Below are positions 33,467 through 48,600 of a stretch of DNA of 64,000 nt, one piece after another. The notes below the pieces were generated by a model that was given only the letters and a program-made list of their open reading frames with translations, searched no databases and was not told the origin of the DNA. Position numbers and translations under genes: made by a program. The stretch comes from Typha latifolia (taxonomy: Eukaryota; Streptophyta; Magnoliopsida; Poales; Typhaceae). The DNA lies in NCBI GenBank assembly GCA_019914945.1, contig CM034109.1, positions 9,726,479 through 9,790,478 on the forward strand. The letters run 5' to 3'. The stretch's first letter is position 1, and every line of letters starts with the position of its first letter.

Positions 33467-36400
33467 TTACTGCCATGGGTTCTTCTTCGTACTGCCAACC
33501 CTTTTTGAACTGCTCGTGGAACTTGATTTATAATTCTGCAAGGAAGAACATAAATTAAAAAGCAATGTGTTACGGCTGAGAGTTAGAAGAACGAAAATTG
33601 TGTCAAGATTCTTGAGTTGCCTAACATACTGATTTAGATTTCTTCAGCTTTCCTCGCATCCTATTCTTTGCAGGTTTCAATTTATATATGCGAACCATCC
33701 AGTGATGAGTTGTAAACACCTGCATCAAAGATAAAATTAAACCAGGACAATGAAAGAGAGAATCATTGCAAATAAGTAGACATAAACAAGAGGGTCAATC
33801 CAGTCCATAACAATCAACCAGTTCTGTTAAATTTCAATAAATGGGTCGTAGAGAAAGTCTTACACAAAGATTTGGACATGACGCAGTTGTGACCTTTTAA
33901 GAAAAAGTGATCTTACCTCCTCAAAATGGGTTAGTTTGAAGTGTTTCTTTCCTATTTCTGTTCTCCTGACTCTGTCGAAGCCTTTGCCATCTGTCTCAAC
34001 AAACCTAGAGACAAGGGAAAGGAAACATAACGTTATATCATCACTGATATGCTAATTTTGCATGGTATAATTAAAGGAGATTTACAAACCTATAATAAGA
34101 AAGCTTGTACATGAGGCAATTCAGCATCGTTGGAGTTGCATGAGCATCGATACGATATTGACCATCCCTCTATGTTGAAGGAGTAACACATCAGAGGAAA
34201 ATTAGAGCTCCATATACTATAACGGGCAAAATAAAAATAGGGAACATGAAAACCATTCATGTTTGGTTTGCTAGTGTTGGCTCAGTATTAGTTGGCAAAC
34301 GAAGAGACTACATGACGTGCAACATGAAGTTTAACCAAAATATCATCTATATTATGCTAAGGATGTCAACCCTAACTTTTATACTTGCTAGTTGCTCCAA
34401 GCCTCAACCACACACCAGTGTATACATTGCTCATCTTTTGGTATCAAAATTAATATTATCTTTTTGTTTTGGAATTAATTGCTTATAGGATCACCAATTA
34501 AAACAAGTAATTGATTTGAATGCAGTAGAAGATTTTGGAACTCACCAGATAATCAGGTTCCTTGATGTGAGGAAAAACACCACCGCCTATGCGGACCATC
34601 CACAGGAACTTATTAATATCATCACTAGGATATCCAACGAGCCCTGGAAAGAAAACATGCAACTTTAAGTTGTCTAACCTTATTAATTCAAGCTTTCAAA
34701 TTATTGTGCAGTCATAAAAGTGCAAACCTCCAAATACAACCAAAACATATTTGACATCCAACGAGTTAAAGATCTCCCATGCAGCCTTCTCTGGGGAAGA
34801 CATTGCCGTACCCACTGTTGCTATATGGGTGTTATTCCAGGTATTATTGTCCACTATGACAGTTCGGTTAGCCATTGCAGTTGTTTGATAACCATAATCC
34901 CACCATGAGGCTACCTGTAGGACATCATCTTCTAAGAGTTGGAAAGTAGCACATTTCAAACAACCGAAATCACAGTACAGAATAACCTCAAGTGTATTTT
35001 CCTGTATACATAACTCATGCAAGAAGTAGAGAGATCATCTTCTTTAATGAGCTGATGATCTTCCTTTAGGTCAAGAGCAACAACACCTTCCTTTGGTGAG
35101 CCTCTTTTGCTAATAAGCAGTTGAGCTCGTACAAGTACATTGTTTATATGATACGTATGCTAATACAATTCTACCTCAGGAATTCATGAAGTACTTGAGC
35201 ATCAAGATTCTTAGAAAGAGAGATTTTTTGTTCTTTTTTTTAACCCCCGGGAAGAAAAAGAAATGATAGTCATCATATTTTAGATATAACAACCTTTCAT
35301 GCCATCTTCTATTCAATTATACATCCTCCATAGGCGTGATGGCATATACTAAATTATTCTAAACTTCTGCATTTTCAAGTAGTAATAAGATCTGCTCGTA
35401 GAAATGCTAGCCAACTTATCAGATAGAAAGTCACTCGGGCACTTGTCTATGTTGGCTGATAAAGGATCAAAACACTTGAAGCACCGTTGATTTTTCAGAT
35501 AACTTGATGTAAGGTATTAAAAATCTGGATTCATGGAGTAGAAAATCTTTTGTATATAAATAAGAAACCTACATAGAAAACCAAATCGTTTAAGGATTGA
35601 GACAGTCTTACCTTATCATCTACGTCGGTATTATGCCGTAACCATGCATAAGCTTCACGAAAATCATCAAAAACATGCAACCCGTCAGGTGAATGAGATG
35701 TTAGAACAATGGAAGGGGCAGAGTAAGCTTCAGCTGCTGCCCACACACAATGGACCTGCAAAGAGAAAGAACAATGAGCTTTGTCTGTCTCCATATGAAT
35801 AATAGACCTGCATTAAATGCAACTTGAGATGTGAGATAAGACCCCATAAATTTCCATGCCAGATTCCATCGAACTGTTTCCTCTCCATATTCAAGTCAAT
35901 TTTCAGACAGCAACTAACCAATGCATGATTTTGTTCCAAAGCATTACTATTAGTAATGTTACATACCACATAAAATCCACCAAGTACGATTAGTAGAAGA
36001 ATGGCAACTGCAGATGCTTCTAGAGGCAACACTAAAAGCCGCCTTTCTGTTTTAGGCTTAACAAGAACATTTTCCACAATTTCTTTTTCCTTCTTGCGAT
36101 TCTTCTTTGATGGTTTTTCTTTTGCAGCAGTTTCAGATTTCTCAGTCGTCTTATGATTAGCATGCTTTACTTCAGTTTGAGAGACAGAACTCTCTGTACT
36201 AGTATTCCCTGGCTTGAATGTCATAACACAAAATAACTGTTAGAAGCTCAAACATAATCTGTAAAAGAACAAGGATAATTTGGAGATACTAGAAAAAGAA
36301 AAAAAAATAACAAGAAAAGCGCATACGCCAGGACTGCTGAACAACTTTGGCAACTGAAATTTGATTGATCGTGTTAAGACATTGAATGCTTCAGAAAGAG

Positions 36401-39400
36401 CAATCCCAGACAGAATACATGCAGCTGGAGCTAATACAAGCATAAGTCGCACCTGGCATCAACAAAGCAACTATCAAAATGAAGACCTGCTATTAAGTTA
36501 GCAATAATCTTTGCTATCATTGTCACTTTCTCACCATTACTCCGGAAAAATATACTGATGTTACTATATACAGGACCACGAATGAGCTAGCATCAGATAA
36601 TGGTAAGAAACATGCCTGCAGGACAAAAGAAAACATCATACAGGTGATGCGTAATAAACTTGGCAGATTTAGTTTTTTCTCATTAAGTTCCTAATATCAG
36701 AAAAGTTCTATCAAATTCAATCACAACATAGAGCTTGATCATTGTGCACAACAAACTATAGATATTAACTATATCCTTCTAGATAAGTAAACATCAAAGA
36801 CAAGTTCATAATAGAGTGGAAAACATAAAGAGGATAAAAGTTAATTAAAAGAGCATATAAGTAGACAATCTATCGACTTAGAATGCCTTTTATAGCTGCC
36901 ATTTAACTCGGTTCATGAAAAGGAACATAAGAAACACATACTATATGGAGAGATAATATGCTTGATCCACAGAATTCAACCCCATGGTACTTTAAACACC
37001 ATCAATGTCAGAGAATCTTCTCGAGGACCTTAAGTCTTCCACTTTAAAAGACAAATTGTAACTTCAACTTCTTGTTGCCAAATGCAATAAAACTACAAAG
37101 TATCTAAGCCCAAGTTAGCAAGGACTGAATGATCAACCAACTCAACTGTCACCTGAACCAACTAGGTATGCCTCTAACTTAACAAAGAAGATCATAAAAA
37201 GTTGGATCTAACAACTCTTCATAAACCACACTGGATCTTGTGAGCAACATATATCCAGCAAATCAGCTTATAGGGAATTGGCTTTCTAAAAGATCCCAGG
37301 AGGGGGGCCTTGAAGGATATCTTTTTGCACCTCAAAATAAAAAATAAAAAAAAGAGCACACACAATGCAGGAGAGATTCCAATCAAATCTAAAATTTTTG
37401 GTGAACAATAAAGGAAATCACTATAATGTTACATAATTCACAAAGGTTCAAAAATTAATTTTGATTACCAAAAAGGCCTGACTGTAATTCCCAAATTAAA
37501 TTTTGTTTACAGATGTACGATTACTTACTACAATACCAGCAGGAACTAAGAAGGCCAACACATTGATGTCCATGAAATAAGAAGGCCAGGTTGGTGGCTG
37601 ATGTTCACTGACGCTAGCAATGATGGGTATGTACTTGCTTGCATAAGTTCTGTCACACCAACAAAAGAGTTAGGATCAGGATGTTAAGTTGTAGTTATAC
37701 TATCTGAAAGAAGTACCGTATCAAAAATAATGCTAATTGATGCTTTACAACATGCTTCTATACTTGTATTTCACAGGGGTTTTATTGTAACAGAATATGG
37801 CGGGTTCTTTTGCATATCGCCACCTACATTTTATCCTTATTGCAGTTCTTCACATACTTACTTTTTCACCAACATTTGGAAAAGAAAGACTATCTCCAGT
37901 TTGTTTTTATAAGGAAAATCGATATTGACAAAAATATCTTCCTGTAGCATTTTGAGAAGGTGGGAAGAAGAGAGAGAAAACGAATTTTAGTAAAAAGAGA
38001 AGAAACCCATGGTTCCATGGCTTTGTGCAAATAAACTTTTCTTCACTACCAGCAAGTCTATCAAACTCTGAAGTACATTCTTTTGCATTTTGACACAAAT
38101 AAATACATCACTATTTGGAAAACTTGCAACAATAATCTGCTCTTCTTCACATAATTACATACATTGTTTGGACCTTTTAATATCAAGATTCAAGAGATCA
38201 CTACAATGATAAATTCCACTCAAAATGGTATAGCAATGCAAAATGAGATAAAAGGATATTTCTTCCTAAAGTTAGTGCCAATATAATGCTTAGACATGCA
38301 CTTACGGGTCAAGTAGACTCAAACTGCGGCCACTCCATCCTTTTGTTGGGCTAGAAGCCACCAATGCTATGAGTATAGCTATCACTGCACAACAAACAGC
38401 CCTGGAAGAAAATTCTACCAGCACTCAGTTACTGCACAATCTTTAAAAGAACATACTAAATTAGGTGCAACTAATTCATATGTGTAATGATTGCTCTGAC
38501 TGAAAATAAAACTAACTTTTAGAAACCTAACAATAGGTACATATATCTAGTGCGTCAAGGAAGGCCAAAACTCACATGCCAGCCATCATTACGAGTGTCA
38601 TAGCCACTTTGAATAACTTCGGAGATAGGATCCCTTTGATATAATACACAATAGCAACCACATGAATGATAATGAAGACCTGCAATTTAACAACACAATA
38701 TAAAATATACAAAGAGAGGATTATGCATATAAGTTAAGTTATGAGTCCGAGTCAGATCATTCTAAAGCAAGTCTAAACTTTCTAAGCTTGAATCCTTAGT
38801 CATATATATAAAATTGTGTTGAAGAATCAACAATAACTTCATGGAATGCACTAGAACTTAAAGCTTCAAATAGATTGTGAAATTTGATAGGTAAATATGG
38901 GTATTGAAGACAAAAATATTGTTCATTTATACTTAAATCAATGAAAGAAGTTCTCACATCATGTGAAACTTATTTGGAACATATCAACAATAACATCCAT
39001 TATTTTTGCTGTAATCATTACCACATAGTAGATATAGATCTTAGAGGAAAAGCATCAATCAAGCATTCCCACCATACAAACTAGTTCTACTAGTGTAATT
39101 TGCTATTTTTTACTCTGCATGTTTCATACCATATATCCATTTCATGCAATTATACACCTTAAAGAAAGCTTAAATTTGAATAAGACAAATTTCACAAAGT
39201 GAACAACATTACCACATAATTACTGTGACTGAAAAATTTATGAAAGTTGCATACAATGTTAAAAGAAGTAGAAGAAACTTGTATAATGATCTATATATAA
39301 CAACAAACCAGGAAAGAAGCGAAGTGTTCTGATGTCATCACTGCATTAAAACCAACCACTGGCACCAAGGATGCTAGAAGAGTTCCCAAGACAACCTGCA

Positions 39401-41645
39401 TTAATGTTGGTAATATGACAAGGATGACTTCCCTCAGATATAGATTACTATTGTGAAAGTTTCTACTTTAATCTTATCTTACTTCAAAGTTGGAAATGTG
39501 CAGCTTTGCTTTCATTATCTTAAACACTTACAAGAGGGGCATATGCAATGTACAAACGTGAAGAATAGCGGCCAGTTACAATGCACAGCAGAACATGCAT
39601 CGGGATAAGGTTAATGATGAACGTGTAGCCTCCCCAAGAGCAAACCTAGAAGAGAGAAACATTTACCTATGAATATAGTCATAAAATTGTTTTAAACACA
39701 TGAAGTGTAACATAGTCATAAGTACCATGTAGAAGTATGAGAGAGCATTTAGAGTAGCATAGAAGAGTGAACCCGTATTTAATGTCTGCAAATTGTTGAT
39801 ACAAATAAGCAGATTAGTTAGCATCTATTAAACAATCTAAGATAAAGGTATGCATAAAATAAAATCTAACTAAAACGTGGAAACATGAAATAACCATCGT
39901 AAATCACTCACAACTACAGTTGAGCTAAAGTTACCTTTATGTATAGATAAAACGTAAATATTAGAGCAAATATTGCTACGGCTTCATTGTCATAGCTGCC
40001 AGCCACAGATCGTGAGATATAGGAAGGCACCTGCATTAATGAAAACAGAAAATCCACATTAGGTCAACAACAGTAACATATTTTGAAAGAGGCCACTGTA
40101 AAATTATAAGATCATAAAGAAAGCTCTAAAATTCATAAAACAATTGAAGAGTAACAAGATAAATGATCATAGATGTTGTAAAGAAAAGTGAAAAGGCAAC
40201 CAAAAAACTCTAGAATGAAACTAGCTGTATCAATTACCATTGCCAATAGAGCTGCTGCAGTCAAACCAGCTCCAGCACCCTTAACTTCCTGTAAATACAC
40301 GACAGACTTGTGAATATGATGATTTCTGTACATACTACAAGAGTGAAAAATAGATATCAAAACTATCTACCTTTGTCAGAAGATAAGTTGCCCAAGCTGC
40401 ATTAGCTGAGAAAATGGGAGCAGTAAATACACACACGGTCTCCACAGACAGAGGAATGTTGAGGGAATTCACAAACCTGCATTCAGACAACTTGACCACA
40501 TCAGGACATCTTATTGATACATTCCCATTCACTCTAGGATATTGAACTTGGTGCCTAACGCAAAAGTACGGATAGCATGAACATTACCACCAAATGGAAC
40601 CTGCTGTTAATGTCAATCCAGGATAAACAGTACCACCAATCACACGACCAAGAGGATACCTAGAAACAAGTGAGGCCAGCATTATTTGACAAATAAAACA
40701 TCCTATTGTTTCATAATAACATGGTTAAGCATTTTTTAGATGCCGTACCAGGTTCGATCATCAAACCAGTTCCAAAACTCATAAATCCCATTCTTTGTAA
40801 GAAACTGAAACAGATAAACTGTGAGTCAACGCAGATACAATATACATAAGTTGGGTTCTGAATAGAAGTTATATATGTAAGAATATTGATGAAACTTCTT
40901 CTATGACTGCATTGTAAAACTAATGCAACCAGCCAAAAATGAACTTGGTGCCAGAAGTATCTGCACATTGGTGTTATCAATGTACATGGCTGATCGCACA
41001 ATTGAAGATGTGCAAACAGAAGGCATTATGTTGATATAATGACCCTAAAAATTGAATTATAGAGTCGCATTAGTTGCATTTATAACTGACGACTGAGCAA
41101 CTAGTATATCTTCCAAAGGCCAGCCCTACTTATAAACAATAAACCAATTCGTTAACATGTATATAAATTTTCACAATACCAATTTTTATCTATTATGTTA
41201 AATGAACAATTAAAATTCTATGATCGCATAACTATATAAACAGACAGATATCACGCTCCACCACACTGCAGAAATCATTACAGCCTCCATTTAACAGCTC
41301 TTGATCGAAGAAAACGTAAATATGATTAGTGAAACCAAACCTGAGAGACTCTGTAGTTAAAGTACGGATCGAACTCATGGATCACGCTCTCGTACTTGAT
41401 CACCTGCGAGACAAACCACCCAAGAAGAAACGCCACACCGAATCAGCAACGAAATCGAGATGACAGGTTGCGTTCTCGACTCGATCTAGGTTTCCGACAC
41501 TCGAGAATCGAATTGATAGAAATCTTACGGAGAAGAGACGGATCGAGAAGGCGAGGACTCCGATCAGGAGAAGGATGAAGACGGCAAGAACGCCTCCAAA
41601 GGCGTTCCTCAGAGTTCCGCCTCCCGATCCAATGGATTCCACCAT
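33467..41645 (-). CDS. STT3A: Oligosaccharyltransferase catalytic subunit STT3 (STT3A-type)
   Basis: Multi-pass ER membrane enzyme that transfers the dolichol-linked glycan onto Asn-X-Ser/Thr of nascent proteins. Exon 1 (41529-41645) encodes [10 protein letters not shown] then the first membrane segment [20 protein letters not shown]. Exon 2 (from 41403) carries the catalytic [13 protein letters not shown] motif. Next come [38 protein letters not shown], many hydrophobic exons, a lysine-rich cytosolic-type loop ([12 protein letters not shown], near 36070-36110), and the STT3 hallmark WWDYGYQ with [18 protein letters not shown] near 34800-34910. The C-terminus [20 protein letters not shown] ends in a Ser/Lys tail KKNPWQ, stop at 33467-33469. 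The N-terminus and tail resemble Arabidopsis STT3A more than STT3B, judged from memory. Long gene, many introns, no breaks seen. Confidence 0.95.
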
Positions 41646-42647
41646 TGCAAGACGAGAGAGAGGGGCCGGAGGCGGAGACGAGGACGAGGACTTCTGGAAG
41701 ACAGGGGTTTTTGAACGGATCCTGATCCTGATCCTGGACCCGAGCTGTATATTTCACGCACTAAAATGGAACCGATCTCATCAAGATCCGTCACAGTTTA
41801 CGACGTCATCTGGACCGTCCATCTATTTACCACCCTCGCGCAACAATATGACATAGATAGAGAACTTAAACTAATCGTAACGGTGATTTAAACGGTATTA
41901 GTTCCATTTCTTTCTCTCTTTTTTCTTTTCCTTTTTTGAAAGAGAAAAAACTGTATTAGAACCCAGAAAAATTATGAAGAGAAAAGGAAAAAAAAATGCA
42001 AACGTGACAATCAAATATTTTACATTATGAAACCTAATTCATTATATGAGCGCTTTGTATATTTTACCACGCCTCACCGGAGTAAAATGATCGAGATCAA
42101 ATATAGTTGTTGCTTTCCTGGGCCAATTGCACAAAAAATACTTTTTAAGTGTTAGTAATAGTAAAATTAACTCTTAAATATTAAGACTATTTATTTTGTA
42201 TACTTAAAAGAGTTTTTTTTTTAGTACGAATGCCCTATTTTCCATCTGGTTTTCTTCTTCACTAGACATTCAACTTTATGAATCTCTCATTATGCTACCT
42301 CTATAAACAGAGAAGCAACTTCATAATCATGCATAATGACATAATCCAAAACTTAACAGCAACTAAAGCTACGAAATGGCCAAAAATGTACACTAGATCT
42401 TGTTGAAAATATTTCCATTGGCTGGTACATTAGGCATAATGCCTGTATCAGATGGATTGAGGGTACAAGATAATAGTTAGAGCTAATTTTACAATAATCC
42501 CAGACAAACCAAGCCGTAGAGTTGGAAGTTCCACATGGACAGTATTGTTGCTTCATTCCTCATTAGCAGCAATATGGACTTGTTGCACTAGACAAAATTT
42601 GCGACGGTGAAAACTGCCAGACCAGCAAAAGCCGAAACAGCAAATTC
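41646..42647. other. Intergenic: STT3 promoter and NUP85 3' end
   Basis: 1 kb spacer. 41646-41880 is GC-richer DNA directly upstream of STT3, with GATCCTGATCCTGATCC repeats near 41718-41735, and is probably its promoter and 5' UTR. The middle is AT-rich; 42340-42647 is probably NUP85 3' UTR. Nothing else recognised. Confidence 0.5.
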
Positions 42648-45600
42648 TCAGGACTCTTCAAGAAAAGCACGTCCAAGATTAGAGGCCAGAGCCAATCTGA
42701 CAGAGCTCAAGGCATGAGACGGCAGGTTAGCATCACAGAAATCTGGCCGCAGTTTAGCGATGGATAGTTCCTGAAGCTTGTTTAGCAACAGAGTTGTTTC
42801 AGCAGCGTTTAACAGAGGATGGCCTTTCCAGTTCAGCAACTTAACCTGGGAACCATATAGAGAGGAAAAATATCCAGTCAGTAGGACTTAATCCAAGCAT
42901 CCAATGATATTACTGATACATATATTCATATACAATCACAAGTTACGAAATAAGAGATCTCCATCAACTATAGAATAGCCAGCCAGCAATGATGTTTCCT
43001 GACATAATGTTTTCAGGAGTGTTTTGTATAAATTCCAGAAAACAAATTATTCACTAGCTCCTGGTATGACTAGGGGCAAGATGAACAGAAGAACATTCAA
43101 AATGTTCAACTACTACCTCAGTACCCAAAGGCAGAAACCTATATACCATCCAGAACAGATGTACTGTATCAACCTCCTTATAGTGCAGTATTAGTATGTT
43201 AGCAATTAACCGTTGAAGTACCTATACTACCACACTGCTGCTTATCTAATATGCATCTGTGGGTTTTCTAACATATTCAGCACTTTCATGGAAAGATGGC
43301 TATAAAATCAAGTCATTGACTCATACTTCCAGCAGCCTTGTAATAACTTCTATTGATAAATCCAAAATGAACAATAAGTAAAAAAGTTATAATTATTCAC
43401 CACCTGTTATAGGTAATGTCATTTTTATTTCCTATTGCAATGCTTCACAAAAAATTAAATCAACAATCAAGCTTCCATAAAATAGTTCCTAAATAACCTT
43501 AATGTGTTTTAAGGTCTGCAGCAATATTTCATTCCATACCCAAATAATAACTATTAAATAAACCAAGCAACCATATTTTGATAATTACATTAACGATTGT
43601 AAGCAATGATAGATACGCTATCAATAGAAAATGTATTTAGAGCAACAACCTAAAAGCAGAAATTGCAATGGTGATGACTTACCGAGTCATGCAAAAGAGG
43701 AAGCCAGAAACGCTGTGGTGTGGATGGATTTCTCATAAGCTGCAAAAAGATTAACAATATCAATACTTCGAGCAAAATTGCCAACTCAACTTGTGCTTGG
43801 CCTTCCCCTCTGATCAGTAACAGCTTTTAACCGTTAGGAAGAACATATCCCTACATCAGCACATGTCAACATGTGCTGAATGCAGAGTTGGTTTATAACT
43901 GACAGTGCAGATCACTGACTACATATATATCCTAGATGGCTAGAAGTTCACGAGCTACTAATAAATTTCTCCTTGTGATGCAATAAATGACCAGAGAACT
44001 TGTCTCTGTACATAATAATAATTTTAGCATGATTATCAAATCAAAAACTATCAAATGGTTGCACCTAGGCAAGAGGAAAGTAAACTAATCAATATCCACA
44101 ATCAAATAAAGAGGACCATGCAAAGCAACGCATCTCTTCTTCTATGATAAAGCCTTCTTCCTATGACACACATAACATCATTAGCTAGGTTAATGCCAGA
44201 TCCCATGTAACAAGACTGACATAGAGCCAGTAGACCAAATATAAAACAATTGTTCTTCTATATAAAACAGAGATATAGAAGGTTCAGTCGGTTCTTTCCC
44301 GGAATCTGCCAAGTTACAAGAATAATCTTGAAATGCTAAAACTTACTTCAGCTTCTAACCTAGTAGTACAAGGTGTAGGTGCCAGACACACCACATGAGA
44401 TACTTACATCTGACTGCAATTAGCTCTTATTAGATATGGATAAGTACCTGGATAAGTGATTCCATGGTCCGACGAGCAGCACTAGCATCCTTTCCCTCTA
44501 GCACCACCTGAAGGGATCTCTTAAAATCCCGATATCTGTGGTACAACCATGTTGTGAAGTAAACAAATATAGAAAGATAAATCACAAGCTGTATTTTATG
44601 TAATTCATGTAAAGAGAACAGAAAAAGGAAGCAAAACACAAGGAGTACTTATGAAGAAACTCAAGTCCTCTGGAAGTCCCAACATCAGAACCAAGTAACT
44701 CGATCAATCCCTCCCATTGCTGTCAGCAGTTCAAATCAAAATTTATAAGTTTCCCAGCAAAAATACTGATACATGTGGTTGAAAGTATCCTCCACAGGAA
44801 GCAATAGAACTTTGCTTTGTAGTTAGTCCCATTTCCAAAGGCACACAACTCACATGCACAAAATCATATTGCACGCAAGAAAGTAATACCTTGAAACTGT
44901 CATCAGATAGAGACTTCCCAATACTTTCAAACAGTTCTTGAGCAATTCTGTCGAGCCGAACTATGTCACGAGCTTGCTGAAACCAGTAAATGCCAGACCC
45001 TTTCCTACCATGCTTCCAATGGTACATGCCGGCAATCTAAAGTGTAAAGAAAGGAATGAAACAGAAAACAAGTTCATCAGTATTTAATGTTCACTTTTCT
45101 ATACAATCTAACTATATGAAGGTTTTTGAAAAAAAAGAAAGATAAGCCAAGCTAAATCCAAGTCAGCAGCTTGTTTCTCTTTATATGGGCTTTAACAACC
45201 CAAGCCAAACTTGAGACTAAGATCTAAAACTTATGCTCATTTTGACTTTTTGACTTGTTAGCCACTTCAAGCCGAGACCTCAAATCAAGCAAAGCCTGTT
45301 AAAAACATTCAGCCTCCTTATGCATGAGCTTGGCTTAGTTATAGGCCTGAAGTTGAGGGTTGCTTCTTTTCGAGTTCGTTTATCATTTAATGAAGCTGCA
45401 ATCAAGCTTTCTGTGAAGAGGAATCCTACTAGCACAGCTTCAGGTATAGCAGATCCCAAGTAGCTTATGTACAGGTTGGTTAAGTGGAGGAGCTACCATA
45501 ATAGAGGAACGGTGAAGTATCGTATGCTTTAGAAACAAGATGTACCTTCATGACACCTGAACTGATGTTCTCCAGCTCATATAAACGGCAGATCTCCAGA

Positions 45601-48600
45601 GTCTGCTCAGAGAAGACAAGTTTCATGTCATTAAAAAGATGCCACTAGGAGGATATCAAGATGCAGGAAGAAATTATTAGAAACCTCGTTTGATATCACT
45701 AAGTAAACTAACATGTCCAATTACCTTAAGGGTTATCTGATGACTCTGTACAGGCTGCTTGCATAGTAAAATCTCCAGCAGTCCTAGTCCTTGCTTTGGG
45801 CATGATGCTAGATAAGTTGGTGCGATCTGACAACAGACAATGCAAAGATGACATCATATGAATCATGACCAAAAGAAAAAAAAAGTGTTTTGGGATAAGA
45901 ACACAGGGTCAGTTTTAGATGCACTTGCATCTAAAATTTTGTCTTCAGATATGGTGAATTTTGATATCAATAAGCTGAAATTATGTAAAGTTGACTCAAA
46001 TATGTAGAGCAGCCGAACAATATACATCACTTGATTAAGACTGTGCGACAAAAACTGCTATCAGAACATAACTATAAGAAAGAGATTATGTGTGCAAACT
46101 AATTATTCACAATAAAAGATTAAAACTCACTTGCCAAGTCAAAGTATGAGAAGACAAAACTTGAGCATACACAAGCCGGTGGAGTTCCTCAATGCTGACA
46201 CCTCCTAAATTATACAGCTCTTCATGCAACAGAACATCTGTGTAATCACTATCAGCTGCCAGCAGCTCTATAGCATGAGCAACCATCCTGGATGAACAAA
46301 AATCCCAATACAATCAGGAGTACCACCTAATAGACAAAGAAACATAGTTTATAACTTACCATGATCCAAATGATTTTGAGCACTCGGCTAAAACGACCTA
46401 ATGAACAAAGAACAAGAAACATTACCCAAAATAAAAACAACAAAACTCCACCATATTAACAATAGGCATGTAATCCTTTAAGAGAGTGAGAGTACATCTT
46501 CCTCACCTCCGGATTTTCTCCAAGAATGCCAATAAGGAGGCTCAATAATCCATTGGAAATAGAGGATGGTTTGAGTTGCATACATTTCTGAGCTAAGTTG
46601 TGCATTCCCTCTAAACCCTATATAAGTTTCATGTAATGATTAAATATTTCCAAACAGTAAGGAGATATAAAGAAAGCTCTGTAGTATTAGACAACCAAAT
46701 GTATGGTAGAAACTAGAAAAACAACAAACTGCCCAAACATGCACACATTTGACAAATGGGGTACAATCATACATGTAAGATTGTGGCTAAACCAGAAAGC
46801 CAAATTGGCTACCCAACATCACATAATCAAATAAAGCAATTATGAAAAGGTGAAAAGTGCTGGATAAATAACTGAAAGTTTGTAGAATAATGGAATATAT
46901 TAGCGAATATAAGATTCAATAAAGGGAAATGCTACTCCAAGTTCATAGAAACTTACCACTGTGAACGGCCTTATGAAAATAAAATGAGATATAAACAGCT
47001 CCAGCCAATGACAAGTTGCAGCAGTAATGTTCTTAATGTTTCCCAGCATGATCTGAAGTAAATTCCTCAAACCATCCCGAGTTCGGTGGTGGCCACATTG
47101 AACCCAAAATGCACTGCATTCCAGTTTACTTATATGGCCCCGCCATTTTTCCCAGGCCTAGTTGTGGAAGTACAATGGTAAGCGCCCATGGATAATACAT
47201 CAAAAAAGGGGTTTCAGATTAAATGAGCATACCTTCATAAAATCTGGTTTAGTTTTACAACATTGACCTAGTCTTCCTTCTGGTATATCAGGACGCATAC
47301 GTGGCATTATTGAAACCAGAACAGCAATTGCCTCTACTAACCCGTTTTCTGTCTGTACCGAGGATATATAGTAAGTAAGAAAAGTATAAATAATAAGACA
47401 CGGAAAGTGATTATAACAATGAAGGGGACAGAGAGACAGCGAGATTCAGAGAGCTTGAATAATATAGAAGTCCTAATGCAAGTCCTTATGGCATAATGCA
47501 AATCTTCACTTGAAAGATGTGTAAGTCATCTCCTCAATGAGTGATTTCGTAAAAAATGACAAAGCATAATGAAACTAGAGAAAAAAAAAATCCACAAAGT
47601 AAATCTTTCTTTTGTCATAAGATATCTGAGAAACAATGACAATTATAGGTTCACTGCCAAAGCATGTCAAAGAGAAGGCTAAGCGATTCATAAACTCCAC
47701 AAAAGGGGAAAAAATTATCTCCTGCATTTGCAATTAAAGCATCACCATGAAACAGCAACAACTAGAATTAAACAAAGATACAGACCTCGCGATTGTCAAG
47801 CTGGTCCTCTCGATAAGATCCATGCAATCTCAACAACTTCACCTGAGAGTGACTAGTCTATTTCAGGCTAATGAAATTAAAGAGATATATTTTCAGTATA
47901 AAACAGAGCAAATTCCAGCAAAGAAACTCAGAAGTGCAAAATTACCACAATATCAAGCCATCCAACTGTGAGTGCTGCAGACAGTCCTTCCCAGTAGTCA
48001 GGATCATCCTCTATAACCTGTGCAACAAACTCAAAATGAACTCTTTCTGGAAACCCCACATGCCAATATCTCATGATTGTTCATTTACTAAAAAATTAAA
48101 TATGTGCAGTGAAAATAATAGCAAAAAAAAAATATATTCTGACATTCCCATTACGAAAAATAAGACCCGAAAATATAACAGGGATAAATACCCATATCCA
48201 GAAGATTTCCTGAATAAATCTGTCTAATGCTGAAAATCTGAAATTAATTCTGCGCCCAAGAAATAATAAAATCAAACCTGCAAGTTGACAAGCTTCTTTT
48301 GAAGACGGGCAAGCCTTGAATAAATTGCACCTTCCGTCCTAGACAAGAGACTATCGTAATCCTGATGGAGAAAAGGAGAAATGTAACTCCAAGAAAAGTA
48401 CTTCTACCAAGAATGTTATACTCGTGTCCAATTAAGAAGGATAATAAGACAGGGTCAGAAAAGAACATTACTGCTAACCAATCAACGAGACGCTCCGGAA
48501 GCCAACTTGATAACTGTTTATCAACATAGAATATCTCCATGAGCTGCCATGCAGCCTTCAGACTGGTAGGCTCCTCAACAGGCTGCAATAGGAGAACTTA

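Noticed and set aside
37305..37325. ATATCCTT on the minus strand in an STT3 intron (similar at about 38230)
   Set aside because: The adjoining exons already join with ordinary GT-AG sites, so these are chance matches.
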